Both the position numbers and the translations under genes were made by a program. The notes under the pieces were generated by a model that ran no database searches, had not been told where the DNA came from, and worked only from the letters and a program-made list of their open reading frames with translations. 64,000 nucleotides of DNA from Myxococcus xanthus (lineage in GTDB: Bacteria > Myxococcota > Myxococcia > Myxococcales > Myxococcaceae): positions 806,001 to 870,000 of the forward strand of contig NZ_FNOH01000003.1 in the NCBI RefSeq assembly GCF_900106535.1, given 5' to 3'. Below, one piece after another: positions 8,020 to 15,252 of this stretch (position 1 is its first letter; the number at the start of each line of letters is the position of its first letter).

Positions 8020-8079
8020 CGCCCATCAGCCTCGGCTCCATCGAGTTCCCGTGAGCGGACGGGGCGGCCAGGCGCCTCA
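8020..8079 (+). repeat. DUF2381 3'-end repeat, copy 3 (orphan)
   Basis: Third copy of the DUF2381 tail. The plus strand encodes PISLGSIEFP then stop, a diverged version of PIILGNIEFP, so it comes from a different paralogue than copy 2. The downstream bases up to ggcgcctca agree with copy 1. It lies exactly between the truncated lipoprotein and the 3' end of the gene at 8077-8667, whose stop codon falls inside the shared bases. Confidence 0.85.
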
Positions 8080-8667
8080 TTCCGGATACGAGTTCTTCGA
8101 TGCTTCCCTGCGAGCAGGCTCCGCGGCCTGGTGCTTCTGCCTCTCGCGATCAGCCGCGACCTTCGCCTCGATGGCTTGAGCAAGCCTTGAGGGAATCTCC
8201 TCGACGAGGTAGGGCGTGAGCTGCTCGAGTGTCCGCTTGAGCTCTGGAAATGGCACCTGATTCTTGTCGACCAGGATCTTCCAGAGTTCGGAGACGGAGC
8301 TCCGCTCCAGATCGAAGGCGACGCCCTCTACCTGTCGCGAGGTGGGAACCTCGATGCGGACTCCCGCGAAACGGTCATTCTCACACGCGCTGACCCATAC
8401 GGACGTGTGAGAGCCCGACTTCATCCGCCGTCCCCGCTCCCCGTACTCGATGCCACATGCCCGCAAGGGACGCAGTTGCGCCTGAATAACGGCCAACTCC
8501 TGAAGGCCACCGACGTCGGTCTTCCCGAGGCTCCCAACGTCGCTCGGCTGCCGGCCCAGCAGAAGGGTCGCTGCGCCGATGCCGCCGACCACTACCGCGA
8601 CCGCGGCGATGATGAGGATCGTGTTCTTGCCGGACTTCTGCGCCGGCTGCGTGGGCACTGTGCTCAT
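8077..8667 (-). CDS. Membrane-anchored protein of a local three-gene family, member 1
   Basis: 196-aa protein of unknown function. An N-terminal transmembrane helix (about residues 16-36, ILIIAAVAVVVGGIGAATLL) is followed by an external domain. Family features are LQELAVIQAQLRPLRACGIEYG, a second cysteine (WVSACEN), a central WKILVDKNQVPFPELKRTLEQL block and a charged helical tail ending in SYPE. Two conserved cysteines may form a disulfide in the periplasm. The start was set at the ATG giving MSTVPTQP because this equalises length with the two paralogues; the longer frame upstream overlaps the next gene. It is the most diverged of the three copies and the last gene of the tandem array. Its stop codon lies within the third DUF2381-tail repeat. 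Confidence 0.75.
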   Translation of the reverse strand: MSTVPTQPAQKSGKNTILIIAAVAVVVGGIGAATLLLGRQPSDVGSLGKTDVGGLQELAVIQAQLRPLRACGIEYGERGRRMKSGSHTSVWVSACENDRFAGVRIEVPTSRQVEGVAFDLERSSVSELWKILVDKNQVPFPELKRTLEQLTPYLVEEIPSRLAQAIEAKVAADRERQKHQAAEPARREASKNSYPE

Positions 8668-8677
8668 GGCAAATGGC

Positions 8678-9274
8678 TCACTCGGGATACGAGGTCTTCG
8701 CCGCTTCCTTGCGAGCACGCTCGGCAGCCTTGCTCTCCTGCCACGCGCGCTCACTGTCCACACGGCGCTGAATCTCCGTGGCAAGCGCCTCGGGATACTT
8801 CTCCACGATGAGGGGTGCGAGCCGTTCGAGCGACTGCTTGAGGTCGGGGAACGCGGTCTGATCCTTGTCGACCAGGATCTTCCAGGGCGCGGAGACGGAG
8901 CTTCGCGTCATGTCAAAGGCGACTTGAGACGACTGAAGCTCCTCCGGAACGCTGATGGAAACATAGGAAACCGACGCCCCACTGCACGGCGTAACGGAGG
9001 CGGACTTCCGGGAGCCCGTCGAGCGGTGCGGTAGCGCGCCTGCCCGCACTCCGTACTCGATGTGGCATGCATCCAGGGGCAGCAACTGCGCCTGGACCGC
9101 GGCGAGTTCCTGAAGGCCGCTGACGTCGGTCTTCAAGCCGCCCCGGCCAAACCCGCCCCCCACGGCCAGCATGGCCCCCCCGCCCATGAGGCCAACCATC
9201 ACCACCACCGCGACGATGATGATGACGGCGGAGTTGCCGGGCTTCCGCGCCGACTGCGTAGACGATGGATTCAT
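8678..9274 (-). CDS. Membrane-anchored protein of a local three-gene family, member 2
   Basis: 198-aa paralogue of the genes on either side. It has an N-terminal hydrophobic helix (about 16-40, rich in Val, Gly and Ile), a glycine-rich stretch GGGFGRGGLK, then LQELAAVQAQLLPLDACHIEYG, the second conserved cysteine in VTPCSG, the SAPWKILVDKDQTAFPDLK core and a Glu/Ala/Arg-rich tail ending TSYPE. One anchor and no catalytic motif suggest a structural or binding role at the inner membrane or periplasm. It shares a 61-bp stretch of identical DNA with member 3 (8846-8906 and 9518-9578), so the duplication is recent or maintained by gene conversion. It ends 10 bp before the start of member 1. Function not recognised. 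Confidence 0.78.
   Translation of the reverse strand: MNPSSTQSARKPGNSAVIIIVAVVVMVGLMGGGAMLAVGGGFGRGGLKTDVSGLQELAAVQAQLLPLDACHIEYGVRAGALPHRSTGSRKSASVTPCSGASVSYVSISVPEELQSSQVAFDMTRSSVSAPWKILVDKDQTAFPDLKQSLERLAPLIVEKYPEALATEIQRRVDSERAWQESKAAERARKEAAKTSYPE
8846..8906. repeat. 61-bp direct repeat, copy in member 2
   Basis: Identical base for base to 9518-9578. It encodes the conserved WKILVDKDQTAF core of the three-gene family. Member 1 keeps only about 22 bp of this block unchanged. Confidence 0.9.
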
Positions 9275-9349
9275 TGAGGCACGAGCCTAAGTGGAGCGAG
9301 CGCACACCGAAAATCCGTCAACAGGCGGCACGCCAAAAAGGCGAGACAT

Positions 9350-9940
9350 TCACTCCGGATAAGAATTCTTCGCTTCTTCTTTGAGAGCGCGCTCAGCGTC
9401 CTTCCGCTCCTGTCTCTCGCGTGCCAGTCGCACCTTCAAGTCGGCGTCTTTCTGGCGCTCGATGGGGTACTGCGTGAGCAAGAAGGGGGCGAGTTGTTCG
9501 AGCGACTGCTTGAGCGCGGGGAACGCGGTCTGATCCTTGTCGACCAGGATCTTCCAGGGCGCGGAGACGGAGCTTCGCCTCATGTCGAAGGCGACGTCGC
9601 GCACCTGTCGCTCCGATGGCACACGGACGGAGATACGATAGGAGGACGGAGTCCCGCAGGGCGTGACGTAGGCATATTCCTGGGAGCCAATCCAACGTCT
9701 CCCGCCCGATCCTCTTCGACTCCCGTACTCGACCTCGCATGCATCCAGGGGCAGCAACTGCGCCTGGACGGCGGCAAGCTCCGGAAGGCGCCCCACGTTC
9801 GTGGTCCGCATCCAGCCCATGGGCTGGATGCCCATCGTCACCACCCCGGTGAGCGCGATGCCCACCGTCACAACGGAAAAGCCGATGATGTTCTTCTTGA
9901 TCACGGACATCCGCGCGAGCGGCGTAGGCAATGTCTCCAT
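9350..9940 (-). CDS. Membrane-anchored protein of a local three-gene family, member 3
   Basis: 196-aa paralogue and the first gene of the tandem array in the direction of transcription. It has a hydrophobic helix (about 17-37, IIGFSVVTVGIALTGVVTMG), LPELAAVQAQLLPLDACEVEYG, a second cysteine in VTPCGTP, the SAPWKILVDKDQTAFPALK core and a basic/acidic helical tail ending NSYPE. The ATG of METLPTP is taken; an internal MSVIKK would give a more typical membrane-protein start ten residues later. A 75-bp gap separates it from member 2, so the three may be one operon. The DUSAM gene at 10036-10413 lies upstream on the same strand. Function not recognised. Confidence 0.77.
   Translation of the reverse strand: METLPTPLARMSVIKKNIIGFSVVTVGIALTGVVTMGIQPMGWMRTTNVGRLPELAAVQAQLLPLDACEVEYGSRRGSGGRRWIGSQEYAYVTPCGTPSSYRISVRVPSERQVRDVAFDMRRSSVSAPWKILVDKDQTAFPALKQSLEQLAPFLLTQYPIERQKDADLKVRLARERQERKDAERALKEEAKNSYPE
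9518..9578. repeat. 61-bp direct repeat, copy in member 3
   Basis: Identical to 8846-8906. A second shared block around the conserved cysteine (catgcatccaggggcagc, near 9066 and 9738) also agrees, pointing to recent duplication or conversion between members 2 and 3. Confidence 0.9.
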
Positions 9941-10035
9941 TGCCGCTGAAAACTAGCCGAGCCCTTGCAGCCTGGACAATCCGTCAACGGACTTCAGGAC
10001 GGGGAACGCTCCGTCAGTCGCGCCCCTCGGCCGTT

Positions 10036-10413
10036 CTACGGCGCGTCGTCCACTGCCTGAAGGTACGTGTTCAGGATGTCCACGTAATGAGGCACGACCT
10101 CCACGGCCAAGACGTCCTGGAGCAGCTGGCGAGCCCCCTCCAAGTCCCCAGCATCCCGGCGTCTATCGACTTCAACCAAGGTGCGAGACAGGCGCCTCGA
10201 CCCGGTGGAGATGCGGGATGCAATCTCCCTCACAAGAACTGCGGCGCTTTCGTCGTCCTGGAGCGCACGCGCTGTTTCGCTAGGCGAAATCCCCACGTCG
10301 TGCGCCGTGGCCTGGACAAGGGCGCGCGTTTCGGTGGTGAGGAAGGGCTGAACCGGGTCCGTGATACGGCGGCTCAGGTCTTTGACCGCGTCCCAATCCC
10401 GCTGGGTGGGCAT
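10036..10413 (-). CDS. DUSAM-domain (TIGR02267/DUF2379-like) protein, copy 3
   Basis: 125-aa helical cytoplasmic protein, the most diverged of the three DUSAM copies. The N-terminal WDAVKDLSRRI matches WDPIRALARRV, the middle reads AHDVGISPSETARALQDD, and the C-terminal RRDAGDLEGARQLLQDVLAV block is almost the same as in copy 2. It starts nine bases after the stop of the intact lipoprotein at 10423-10842, repeating the lipoprotein-DUSAM order. The following 95 bp hold no gene, then the three-gene membrane family starts on the same strand. Function unknown; pairing with the lipoprotein is the main clue. Confidence 0.82.
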   Translation of the reverse strand: MPTQRDWDAVKDLSRRITDPVQPFLTTETRALVQATAHDVGISPSETARALQDDESAAVLVREIASRISTGSRRLSRTLVEVDRRRDAGDLEGARQLLQDVLAVEVVPHYVDILNTYLQAVDDAP

Positions 10414-10422
10414 GTGGTTCTC

Positions 10423-10842
10423 CTAGCGAGGGTGACAGTCTCGGAAGGGCCACTCTCGTTGCCCCTCGCAATAGCGAAAGCAGGCATAGCAGTCCCCAAG
10501 CCATCGGGGCTTCTTCTGGTCTCGACACCGGACATACTGGTCAGTGCAGTGCGCTCGCCACCCGTCATCGGCGCCAGCCTCGTCTCCCTCCTTCACCTTC
10601 TCGTTCGTGAACCTGACCGCGGCATCCATGGTCGCAAGGTGTGCGGCCGCCTCGCCCGCTGTGAGGCCGCACGCCTCGGGCACACCGGGGTTACGCTGAA
10701 TGCAGCACGACACCGTGTCGGTACAGGACGCCAGGGCATAGGCATCGCGGCGGTTGGCCGCACCGGTGGCACTGCTGGCGCAGCCCAACGACGCAACGGC
10801 CAAGAGGCACAACAGGCCAGGTCCAGTCCTCAGCGCTTTCAC
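10423..10842 (-). CDS. Cysteine-rich lipoprotein, paralogue of 4823-5254
   Basis: 139-aa exported lipoprotein with a typical signal: MKALRTG, a hydrophobic stretch, and the lipobox ASLGC with the lipidated cysteine at about residue 20. The mature part begins SSATGAANRRDAYALASCTD and continues CCIQRNPGVPEACGLTAGEAA, almost identical in order to the lipoprotein at 4823-5254. The C-terminus has GDCYACFRYCEGQREWP and a final CHPR. About ten cysteines suggest a disulfide-stabilised envelope protein. It heads a unit with DUSAM copy 3. The clear signal peptide here supports reading its paralogue as a lipoprotein as well. A relation to the lipoprotein toxins that myxobacteria pass by outer-membrane exchange is possible but unproven. 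Confidence 0.85.
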   Translation of the reverse strand: MKALRTGPGLLCLLAVASLGCASSATGAANRRDAYALASCTDTVSCCIQRNPGVPEACGLTAGEAAAHLATMDAAVRFTNEKVKEGDEAGADDGWRAHCTDQYVRCRDQKKPRWLGDCYACFRYCEGQREWPFRDCHPR

Positions 10843-10905
10843 GGAGCGCCGACTTTACCCGGGCGCATGGCAACAAGAACCAGCCCTCACACCCCAGAGA
10901 CGGGC

Positions 10906-10929
10906 GCCGCCCGACAGGACTCGGGCGGC
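10906..10929. terminator. Perfect 9-bp hairpin downstream of kce
   Basis: gccgcccga and tcgggcggc form a perfect GC-rich stem around a six-base loop, 27 bp past the kce stop on the minus strand. No T tract follows on either strand, so it would be an imperfect intrinsic terminator or an mRNA-stabilising hairpin marking the operon end and the island boundary. Confidence 0.5.
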
Positions 10930-10955
10930 GGCCGTCGCGATGCATCTGGCGGTGC

Positions 10956-11783
10956 TTACGACAACCGCAACAACTTGCGCGCCTGCTCCGGCGTGGCGGG
11001 CTCGCGGCCATGGGCACGCGCGCGCTTCGCCGCCTCTGCGACGAGCTCCCAGTTGCCCTTCGCGAGCACGCCCTTGGACACGTAGATGTTGTCCTCCAGG
11101 CCCACGCGCGCGTTGCCGCCCCGCTTCGCCGCCTCGTCCACGTAGGCCAGCTGGTGACGCCCCACGCCGGCCACCGTCCAGGTGGAGCCCTCCGGCAGCG
11201 AGGCAATCATGAAGTCCAGCACCTCCGGACGCGGCTGCAACGTGCCCGGCACGCCGAGCACGAAGTCGAAGTGCGCTGGCAGGTCCACCAGCCCTTCCTT
11301 CGCCAGGTAGCGGGCCTCGTCAATCATGCCCACGTCGAAGCACTCCAGCTCCGGCCGCAGGCCAATCGCCCGGATGCGCCGGGCGATGTCACGCACGAGC
11401 GGCCGGGGATTCCAGAAGACCTCCTCGCCGAAGTTCACCGTGCCCGTCGTCAAGGTGGCCATGTCCGGCCGGTCCTCGCCGGTGAGCGTCAGCGGCCCGC
11501 AGCGCTGGTCCACCGTCATGCCCACCGCGCCGCCCGTGGACGTCTGGATGAGCACGTCCGTGCGCTTGCGGATGGCGCGGATGGCCGCGCGGAACAACTC
11601 CGCGTCCTGCGACGGCTTGCCGTCCGGCGTGCGCACGTGCAGGTGCACCATCGCCGCGCCGGCCTCGCGGCAACGCGCGGCGTCCTCGGCGATCTCCTCC
11701 GCGGTGATGGGCAGGTGCGGCGTCTGCTCGCGCGTCGTCTCCGCGCCCACCATGGCCGCGGTGATGACCATGGGCGTGCTCAT
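10956..11783 (-). CDS. kce: 3-keto-5-aminohexanoate cleavage enzyme (BKACE family)
   Basis: 275-aa cytosolic TIM-barrel enzyme. It joins 5-amino-3-oxohexanoate and acetyl-CoA to give 3-aminobutyryl-CoA and acetoacetate. Visible family marks are the N-terminal [17 protein letters not shown], the zinc-binding HxH in [42 protein letters not shown] and the catalytic-region glutamate in [17 protein letters not shown] enzymes differ in beta-keto acid substrate. The neighbouring kal and kamDE genes make the lysine-pathway substrate very likely. ATG 11783 overlaps the kal stop by four bases (ATGA), so translation is probably coupled. It is the last gene of the kamD-kamE-kal-kce unit. Confidence 0.92.
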   Translation of the reverse strand: MSTPMVITAAMVGAETTREQTPHLPITAEEIAEDAARCREAGAAMVHLHVRTPDGKPSQDAELFRAAIRAIRKRTDVLIQTSTGGAVGMTVDQRCGPLTLTGEDRPDMATLTTGTVNFGEEVFWNPRPLVRDIARRIRAIGLRPELECFDVGMIDEARYLAKEGLVDLPAHFDFVLGVPGTLQPRPEVLDFMIASLPEGSTWTVAGVGRHQLAYVDEAAKRGGNARVGLEDNIYVSKGVLAKGNWELVAEAAKRARAHGREPATPEQARKLLRLS

Positions 11784-12178
11784 GTCTGCCCCCGCTGCTT
11801 GTCCTTGGGCACCACACACGTCCCCGTGGCCCGGCACACCACCACCGGCTCCGCCAGGACGTCCGCCGCCGAGTCATTCACGTCCGGCCGCGGCTTGATG
11901 ACCTTGCGCGCCTCGAAGCGCATCTTCCGAGACGTGTTGCCCGCGCTGATGATTTCGCCCTCCGCCTCGATGAAGTCGCCCGCGTACACCGGGGCCAGGA
12001 ACTCCACCGAGTCATAGGCGCGGAACAGGCCCTCGTCCCCGTCGCTGCGGATGCACAGCTCCGTGGCCACGTCGCCAAAGAGGCCCAGCATCCGCGCGCC
12101 GTCGACCAGGTTGCCGCCGTAATGTGCGTCGTGGCTGCTCATGCGCAGCCGGATGATCGCCTTCGTTCCCGTGCTCAC
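11780..12178 (-). CDS. kal: 3-aminobutyryl-CoA ammonia-lyase
   Basis: 132-aa hotdog-fold enzyme that removes ammonia from 3-aminobutyryl-CoA to give crotonyl-CoA. The sequence has the family start [34 protein letters not shown], then the [19 protein letters not shown] strand typical of hotdog lyases. Length fits the family. The GTG start overlaps the kamE stop by four bases, and its own stop overlaps kce. The product crotonyl-CoA would enter butyrate metabolism or beta-oxidation. An alternative reading as a general MaoC or hotdog thioesterase is made unlikely by the pathway neighbours. Confidence 0.88.
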   Translation of the reverse strand: MSTGTKAIIRLRMSSHDAHYGGNLVDGARMLGLFGDVATELCIRSDGDEGLFRAYDSVEFLAPVYAGDFIEAEGEIISAGNTSRKMRFEARKVIKPRPDVNDSAADVLAEPVVVCRATGTCVVPKDKQRGQT

Positions 12179-12960
12179 TGGGGCTCCCCCTGATAGTGCG
12201 CGTCCTTCGGCTCCTTGCCTTCCTTCTTGAGGAGCGCGTGGACGATGTAGTTGGCCACGTCGGACGGCTTGGTGCCGGGCCCGAAGCCGGCGTCGAAGCC
12301 CAGCTCCAGCGCCAGCTTGTGGTCCACGCGGGGCCCGCCCAGTAGCAGTTGGACCTTGCCGTGGATGCCAGCTGCCTTCGCCGCTTCGATGAAGTGCCGC
12401 GAGTTGTCCTTGTGCACATCGCGCTGGGTGACGACCTGGCTGACCAGGATGGCGTCCGCGTTGCGCGCCATGGCCTTCTTGATGAGGTCCTCGTTCGGCA
12501 CCTGGCTGCCCAGGTTGAAGGCCTCGAACCAGGCGTAGCGCTCCAGGCCGTAGTCGCCCGCGTAGCCCTTCATGTTGAGGATGGCGTCGATGCCCACCGT
12601 GTGCGTGTCCGTGCCCGTGCAGGCGCCGAACACCACGATGCGCCGCTTCACCTTCTCCTTGATGAAGGCGTTGAGGTCGTCGAAGGACATCTTCTTCACG
12701 ACGACTTCGGGCACGTCGATTTCGGCGTAGTCCAGCGCGACGGACGACCGGGCGTAGACGATGAAGAAGGTGTAGGTGTCCGCGGCGCGCTCGGCGGCGG
12801 CCACCTTCACGTCAGTGAAGCCCATCTTCTTCGTGAAGACGGCGGCGGCCTCCTTGGCCTTCTCGGACAACGGCACCGGCAGGGTGAACGACAGCTGCAC
12901 CACGCCGTCGTCCCGCCGGTCGCCGTAGGGACGGATGATCTGCTTGCTCGGCTTCACCAT
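12175..12960 (-). CDS. kamE: Beta-lysine 5,6-aminomutase, beta (B12-binding) subunit
   Basis: 261-aa subunit of the adenosylcobalamin- and PLP-dependent mutase that moves the terminal amino group of beta-lysine (or D-lysine) from C6 to C5. The N-terminal half carries a dimerisation/PLP region ([21 protein letters not shown]). The C-terminal half is a Rossmann-like B12 domain with the cobalt-ligand motif DTHTVG (DxHxxG), [12 protein letters not shown], and the [22 protein letters not shown] end. It works as a heterotetramer with KamD. The ATG lies four bases from the preceding secreted-protein gene, which unusually separates it from kamD. The stop overlaps kal. Confidence 0.93.
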   Translation of the reverse strand: MVKPSKQIIRPYGDRRDDGVVQLSFTLPVPLSEKAKEAAAVFTKKMGFTDVKVAAAERAADTYTFFIVYARSSVALDYAEIDVPEVVVKKMSFDDLNAFIKEKVKRRIVVFGACTGTDTHTVGIDAILNMKGYAGDYGLERYAWFEAFNLGSQVPNEDLIKKAMARNADAILVSQVVTQRDVHKDNSRHFIEAAKAAGIHGKVQLLLGGPRVDHKLALELGFDAGFGPGTKPSDVANYIVHALLKKEGKEPKDAHYQGEPQ

Positions 12961-12964
12961 CGGC

Positions 12965-13441
12965 TCACTTCCCTCCGGCCCGCTGAATCTTGACGCTGGA
13001 GCCCACCTTCTGGGCCAGCGGAGCGAACCGCTCCTTCTTCGTCTGCTCCAGGTAGAAGACGACCGACCACGTCGTCTTTCCGTCGCAGCCCACATACGTC
13101 ACGGAATCCACCGCGCCACTGCCATCCGGCGCCACGTCCGTCTCCTGACGCTTCGCCGCTGGCTGGGCGCCCACCTTCAGACGCTCCCAGCCCTTGCCGC
13201 CAATGGACGCGACAATCTTGTCCACGCACGTCTGGGCCTTCATGCCCGCCGTCTGCACGGCGCCCACGTCCACCAGGAAGTAGGCGTCCCCACTGGGCGC
13301 CTGGAACTTGTTGGTCCCACCCTCCTCGGTGCGGTTCCATGAGGCGGGAACCTGGATGGACACGTTCTTCACCTGGACCTGCGCCAGCGCATCCGCGGAG
13401 CCGCCCGCGGAGAGGACCATGGCAAGGATTGAACCGAGCAT
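12965..13441 (-). CDS. Secreted protein of unknown function inside the kam operon
   Basis: 158-aa protein with a signal peptide (LGSILAMVLSAGGSADALAQ, cleavage after ALA). The mature domain is beta-rich and PsbP/DUF1795-like in feel: VSIQVPASWNRTEEGG near the start, then FQAPSGDAYFLVDVG, and two cysteines (QTCVDK, YVGCDGK) that may pair. It is translationally coupled to kamD by a TGATG stop-start overlap and lies four bases before kamE. The mutase subunits are cytosolic, so an exported protein between them is unexpected. It may be a local insertion that uses the operon promoter. Not recognised as any enzyme. GTG 13444 is an equally possible start one codon earlier. Confidence 0.75.
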   Translation of the reverse strand: MLGSILAMVLSAGGSADALAQVQVKNVSIQVPASWNRTEEGGTNKFQAPSGDAYFLVDVGAVQTAGMKAQTCVDKIVASIGGKGWERLKVGAQPAAKRQETDVAPDGSGAVDSVTYVGCDGKTTWSVVFYLEQTKKERFAPLAQKVGSSVKIQRAGGK

Positions 13442-14991
13442 CACTGCGCCTCCAGGAGTTCCAGGAACGGGTTGAAATAGTCCGGCGCCTTCTCCAGCAC
13501 GCCGTCGAGGCCCTTGCCGCCGGTCTCCTCGCGCTTCACGTCACCGAAGTGGCCCCGGCCGATGGCGGTCACCATGCCCTCGTCGCGGCACTCCTGGAGC
13601 AACTGCTCCGCCCGGCCGAACACCTCGCGCGCGCGGTTGGCGATCTTGCCGTCCTCGCGGACGGTGAACTCCTCGTCGATGCCTCGCGCCGCGCGGTGGA
13701 TGTAGGCCGCGGACTTGAGCGCCACGTAGCGGTCCGCCAGGAGCGGCGTGTGCATGGCCTCCGTCATCATGCCCAGCAGCTGGATGCCCTGCCGTGTCCA
13801 CATGGCCACCAGGTTCGCCATCACGTCGTACGTGTGGCTGAAGAAGATGTCCGTCTCCTTGTGCTTGGTGGGCGGCATGTACTTCAACGGCGCGTCCGGG
13901 AAGCAGCGGCGCACCAGCATGGCCTGGGACAGCTCGAGCAGCAGCGTGTCCTCGCGGTACGGATCGATTTCGTACGCGTGGCCGATGCCCAGCTGCCAGT
14001 CCTTGAGGCCCGCGCGCTTGGCGAAGCACTCGTTGATGAACTGGCTGGCGATGACGGTGTGGGCCGCGTCGTACGCGTCCGCGGTGGTGATGTAGTTGTC
14101 CTCGCCGGTGTTGATGATGATGCCGGCCAGGGCGCAGATGCGGCGGCTGAAGTACTGGTCGATGAACGTGCGCCGCATGTTGATGTCACGGAAGAGGATT
14201 CCGTACATCGCGTCGTTGAGCAGCATGTCCAGCTTCTCGTAGGCCGCGCAGAAGGCGATCTCCGACATGCAGAGGCCGGACGAGTAGTTGGTCAACTGGA
14301 TGTAGCGCTTGAGCTTGCGGCTCTCGTCGTCCAGGGCCTCGCGCATGATGCGGAAGTTCTCCTGGGTGGCGTAGGTGCCGCCGTAGCCCTCCGTCGTCGC
14401 GCCGTGGGGCACGTAGTCCAGCAGCGACTGCGCCGTGGACCGGATGACGGCGATGACGTCCGCGCCCGCCTGGGCCGCCGCGCGCGCCTGGTCCACGTCG
14501 TCATAGATGTTGCCCGTGGCCACGATGACGTACTTGTGCGGCGCCGGGGGCATGGGGAACTGCTTGCGGAGCTCTTCGCGCTGGGCGATGCGGGCCTTCA
14601 GGTCATCGAGCGCGGCGCGGGCTTCCGCGCGCACCTCCTCACGGAGGTTGTGCTCCTGCTCGGGCGACAAGGGGGCCAGCTTCTCCGTGGGGAGCGCCGT
14701 CAGCCGCTCCACGGCCTCCAGCGGACTCTTCGCACCCAACTGCAGCGCGCGGCCGTACCAGTAGGCGGCGCCCTTGTTGAGCACCCCGGCGGCCTTCAGC
14801 TTGTCCACCATCAGGTTGGCGAGCGGCACGCCCCGCGCGCCAGCTCCGGAGAGGCCGAAGAAGCGCAACACAGTGCGCTCGGTTGAAACAGTGGTGTTAC
14901 GGCGGATGAGGTCGAAGATCGGGTTGACGATTTCGTCCGCCAGCTTGCGCGCATGTTCAATCCGCGCGTCTTCAATGAACGGGCCTGGCAT
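13441..14991 (-). CDS. kamD: Beta-lysine 5,6-aminomutase, alpha subunit
   Basis: 516-aa catalytic subunit of the lysine 5,6-aminomutase, acting with KamE, adenosylcobalamin and PLP. Length and sequence fit the family throughout: TTVSTERTVLRFFGLSGAG near residue 35-55, the barrel segments HKYVIVATGNIYDDVDQARAAAQAG and VIRSTAQSLLDYVPHGATTEGYGGTYATQENF, the INECFAKRAGLKDWQLGIGHA region, and YMPPTKHKETDIFFSH. It is the first gene of the unit, with ATG after a weak aaggtg site. The promoter should lie in the 261-bp divergent gap shared with the catalase gene. The usual first enzyme, lysine 2,3-aminomutase (kamA), is not in the window; D-lysine can be an alternative substrate. Confidence 0.94.
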   Translation of the reverse strand: MPGPFIEDARIEHARKLADEIVNPIFDLIRRNTTVSTERTVLRFFGLSGAGARGVPLANLMVDKLKAAGVLNKGAAYWYGRALQLGAKSPLEAVERLTALPTEKLAPLSPEQEHNLREEVRAEARAALDDLKARIAQREELRKQFPMPPAPHKYVIVATGNIYDDVDQARAAAQAGADVIAVIRSTAQSLLDYVPHGATTEGYGGTYATQENFRIMREALDDESRKLKRYIQLTNYSSGLCMSEIAFCAAYEKLDMLLNDAMYGILFRDINMRRTFIDQYFSRRICALAGIIINTGEDNYITTADAYDAAHTVIASQFINECFAKRAGLKDWQLGIGHAYEIDPYREDTLLLELSQAMLVRRCFPDAPLKYMPPTKHKETDIFFSHTYDVMANLVAMWTRQGIQLLGMMTEAMHTPLLADRYVALKSAAYIHRAARGIDEEFTVREDGKIANRAREVFGRAEQLLQECRDEGMVTAIGRGHFGDVKREETGGKGLDGVLEKAPDYFNPFLELLEAQ

Positions 14992-15099
14992 GGACGCACC
15001 TTACCCGCCCGAACGACAGCGGGTAGCGCCGATGCGCACCTGTACAACGTTGCCGCACCGCATTATCGGTTCCGGGTTCAAAGCACCGAAGGGCCGGTG

Positions 15100-15145
15100 A
15101 CCGTCCCCACCGACAGGACGGTGACGCCACCGGCTTTTCGGTGGC
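15100..15145. promoter_or_regulatory. Two adjacent hairpins between kamD and catalase
   Basis: Two perfect inverted repeats lie back to back: accgtcc/ggacggt (15100-15106 with 15116-15122) and gccaccg/cggtggc (15126-15132 with 15139-15145). They sit in the 261-bp divergent promoter region, about 110 bp before the catalase start and 110 bp from kamD. They could be operator sites or leader hairpins. No T tract follows, so they are not ordinary terminators. No other element was recognised in 14992-15252 apart from aaggag at 15241-15246. Confidence 0.45.
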
Positions 15146-15252
15146 CACTCATGGACTCAACAGATAACCCACTGGAATCATTCAGAGTCGAGCGGTGGCA
15201 TGTCCCCTGCTCAGGACGGGATTGCCTTACCCCCTGAGACAAGGAGAGTCCC

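Noticed and set aside
6880-8190. 436-aa plus-strand frame across the AHH nuclease, DUSAM and lipoprotein remnant
   Set aside because: The minus strand explains this region with paralogue-supported genes; the plus frame is low-quality antisense sequence.
13339-14886. 515-aa plus-strand frame opposite kamD
   Set aside because: Val/Leu/Arg-rich antisense shadow of a firmly identified enzyme.
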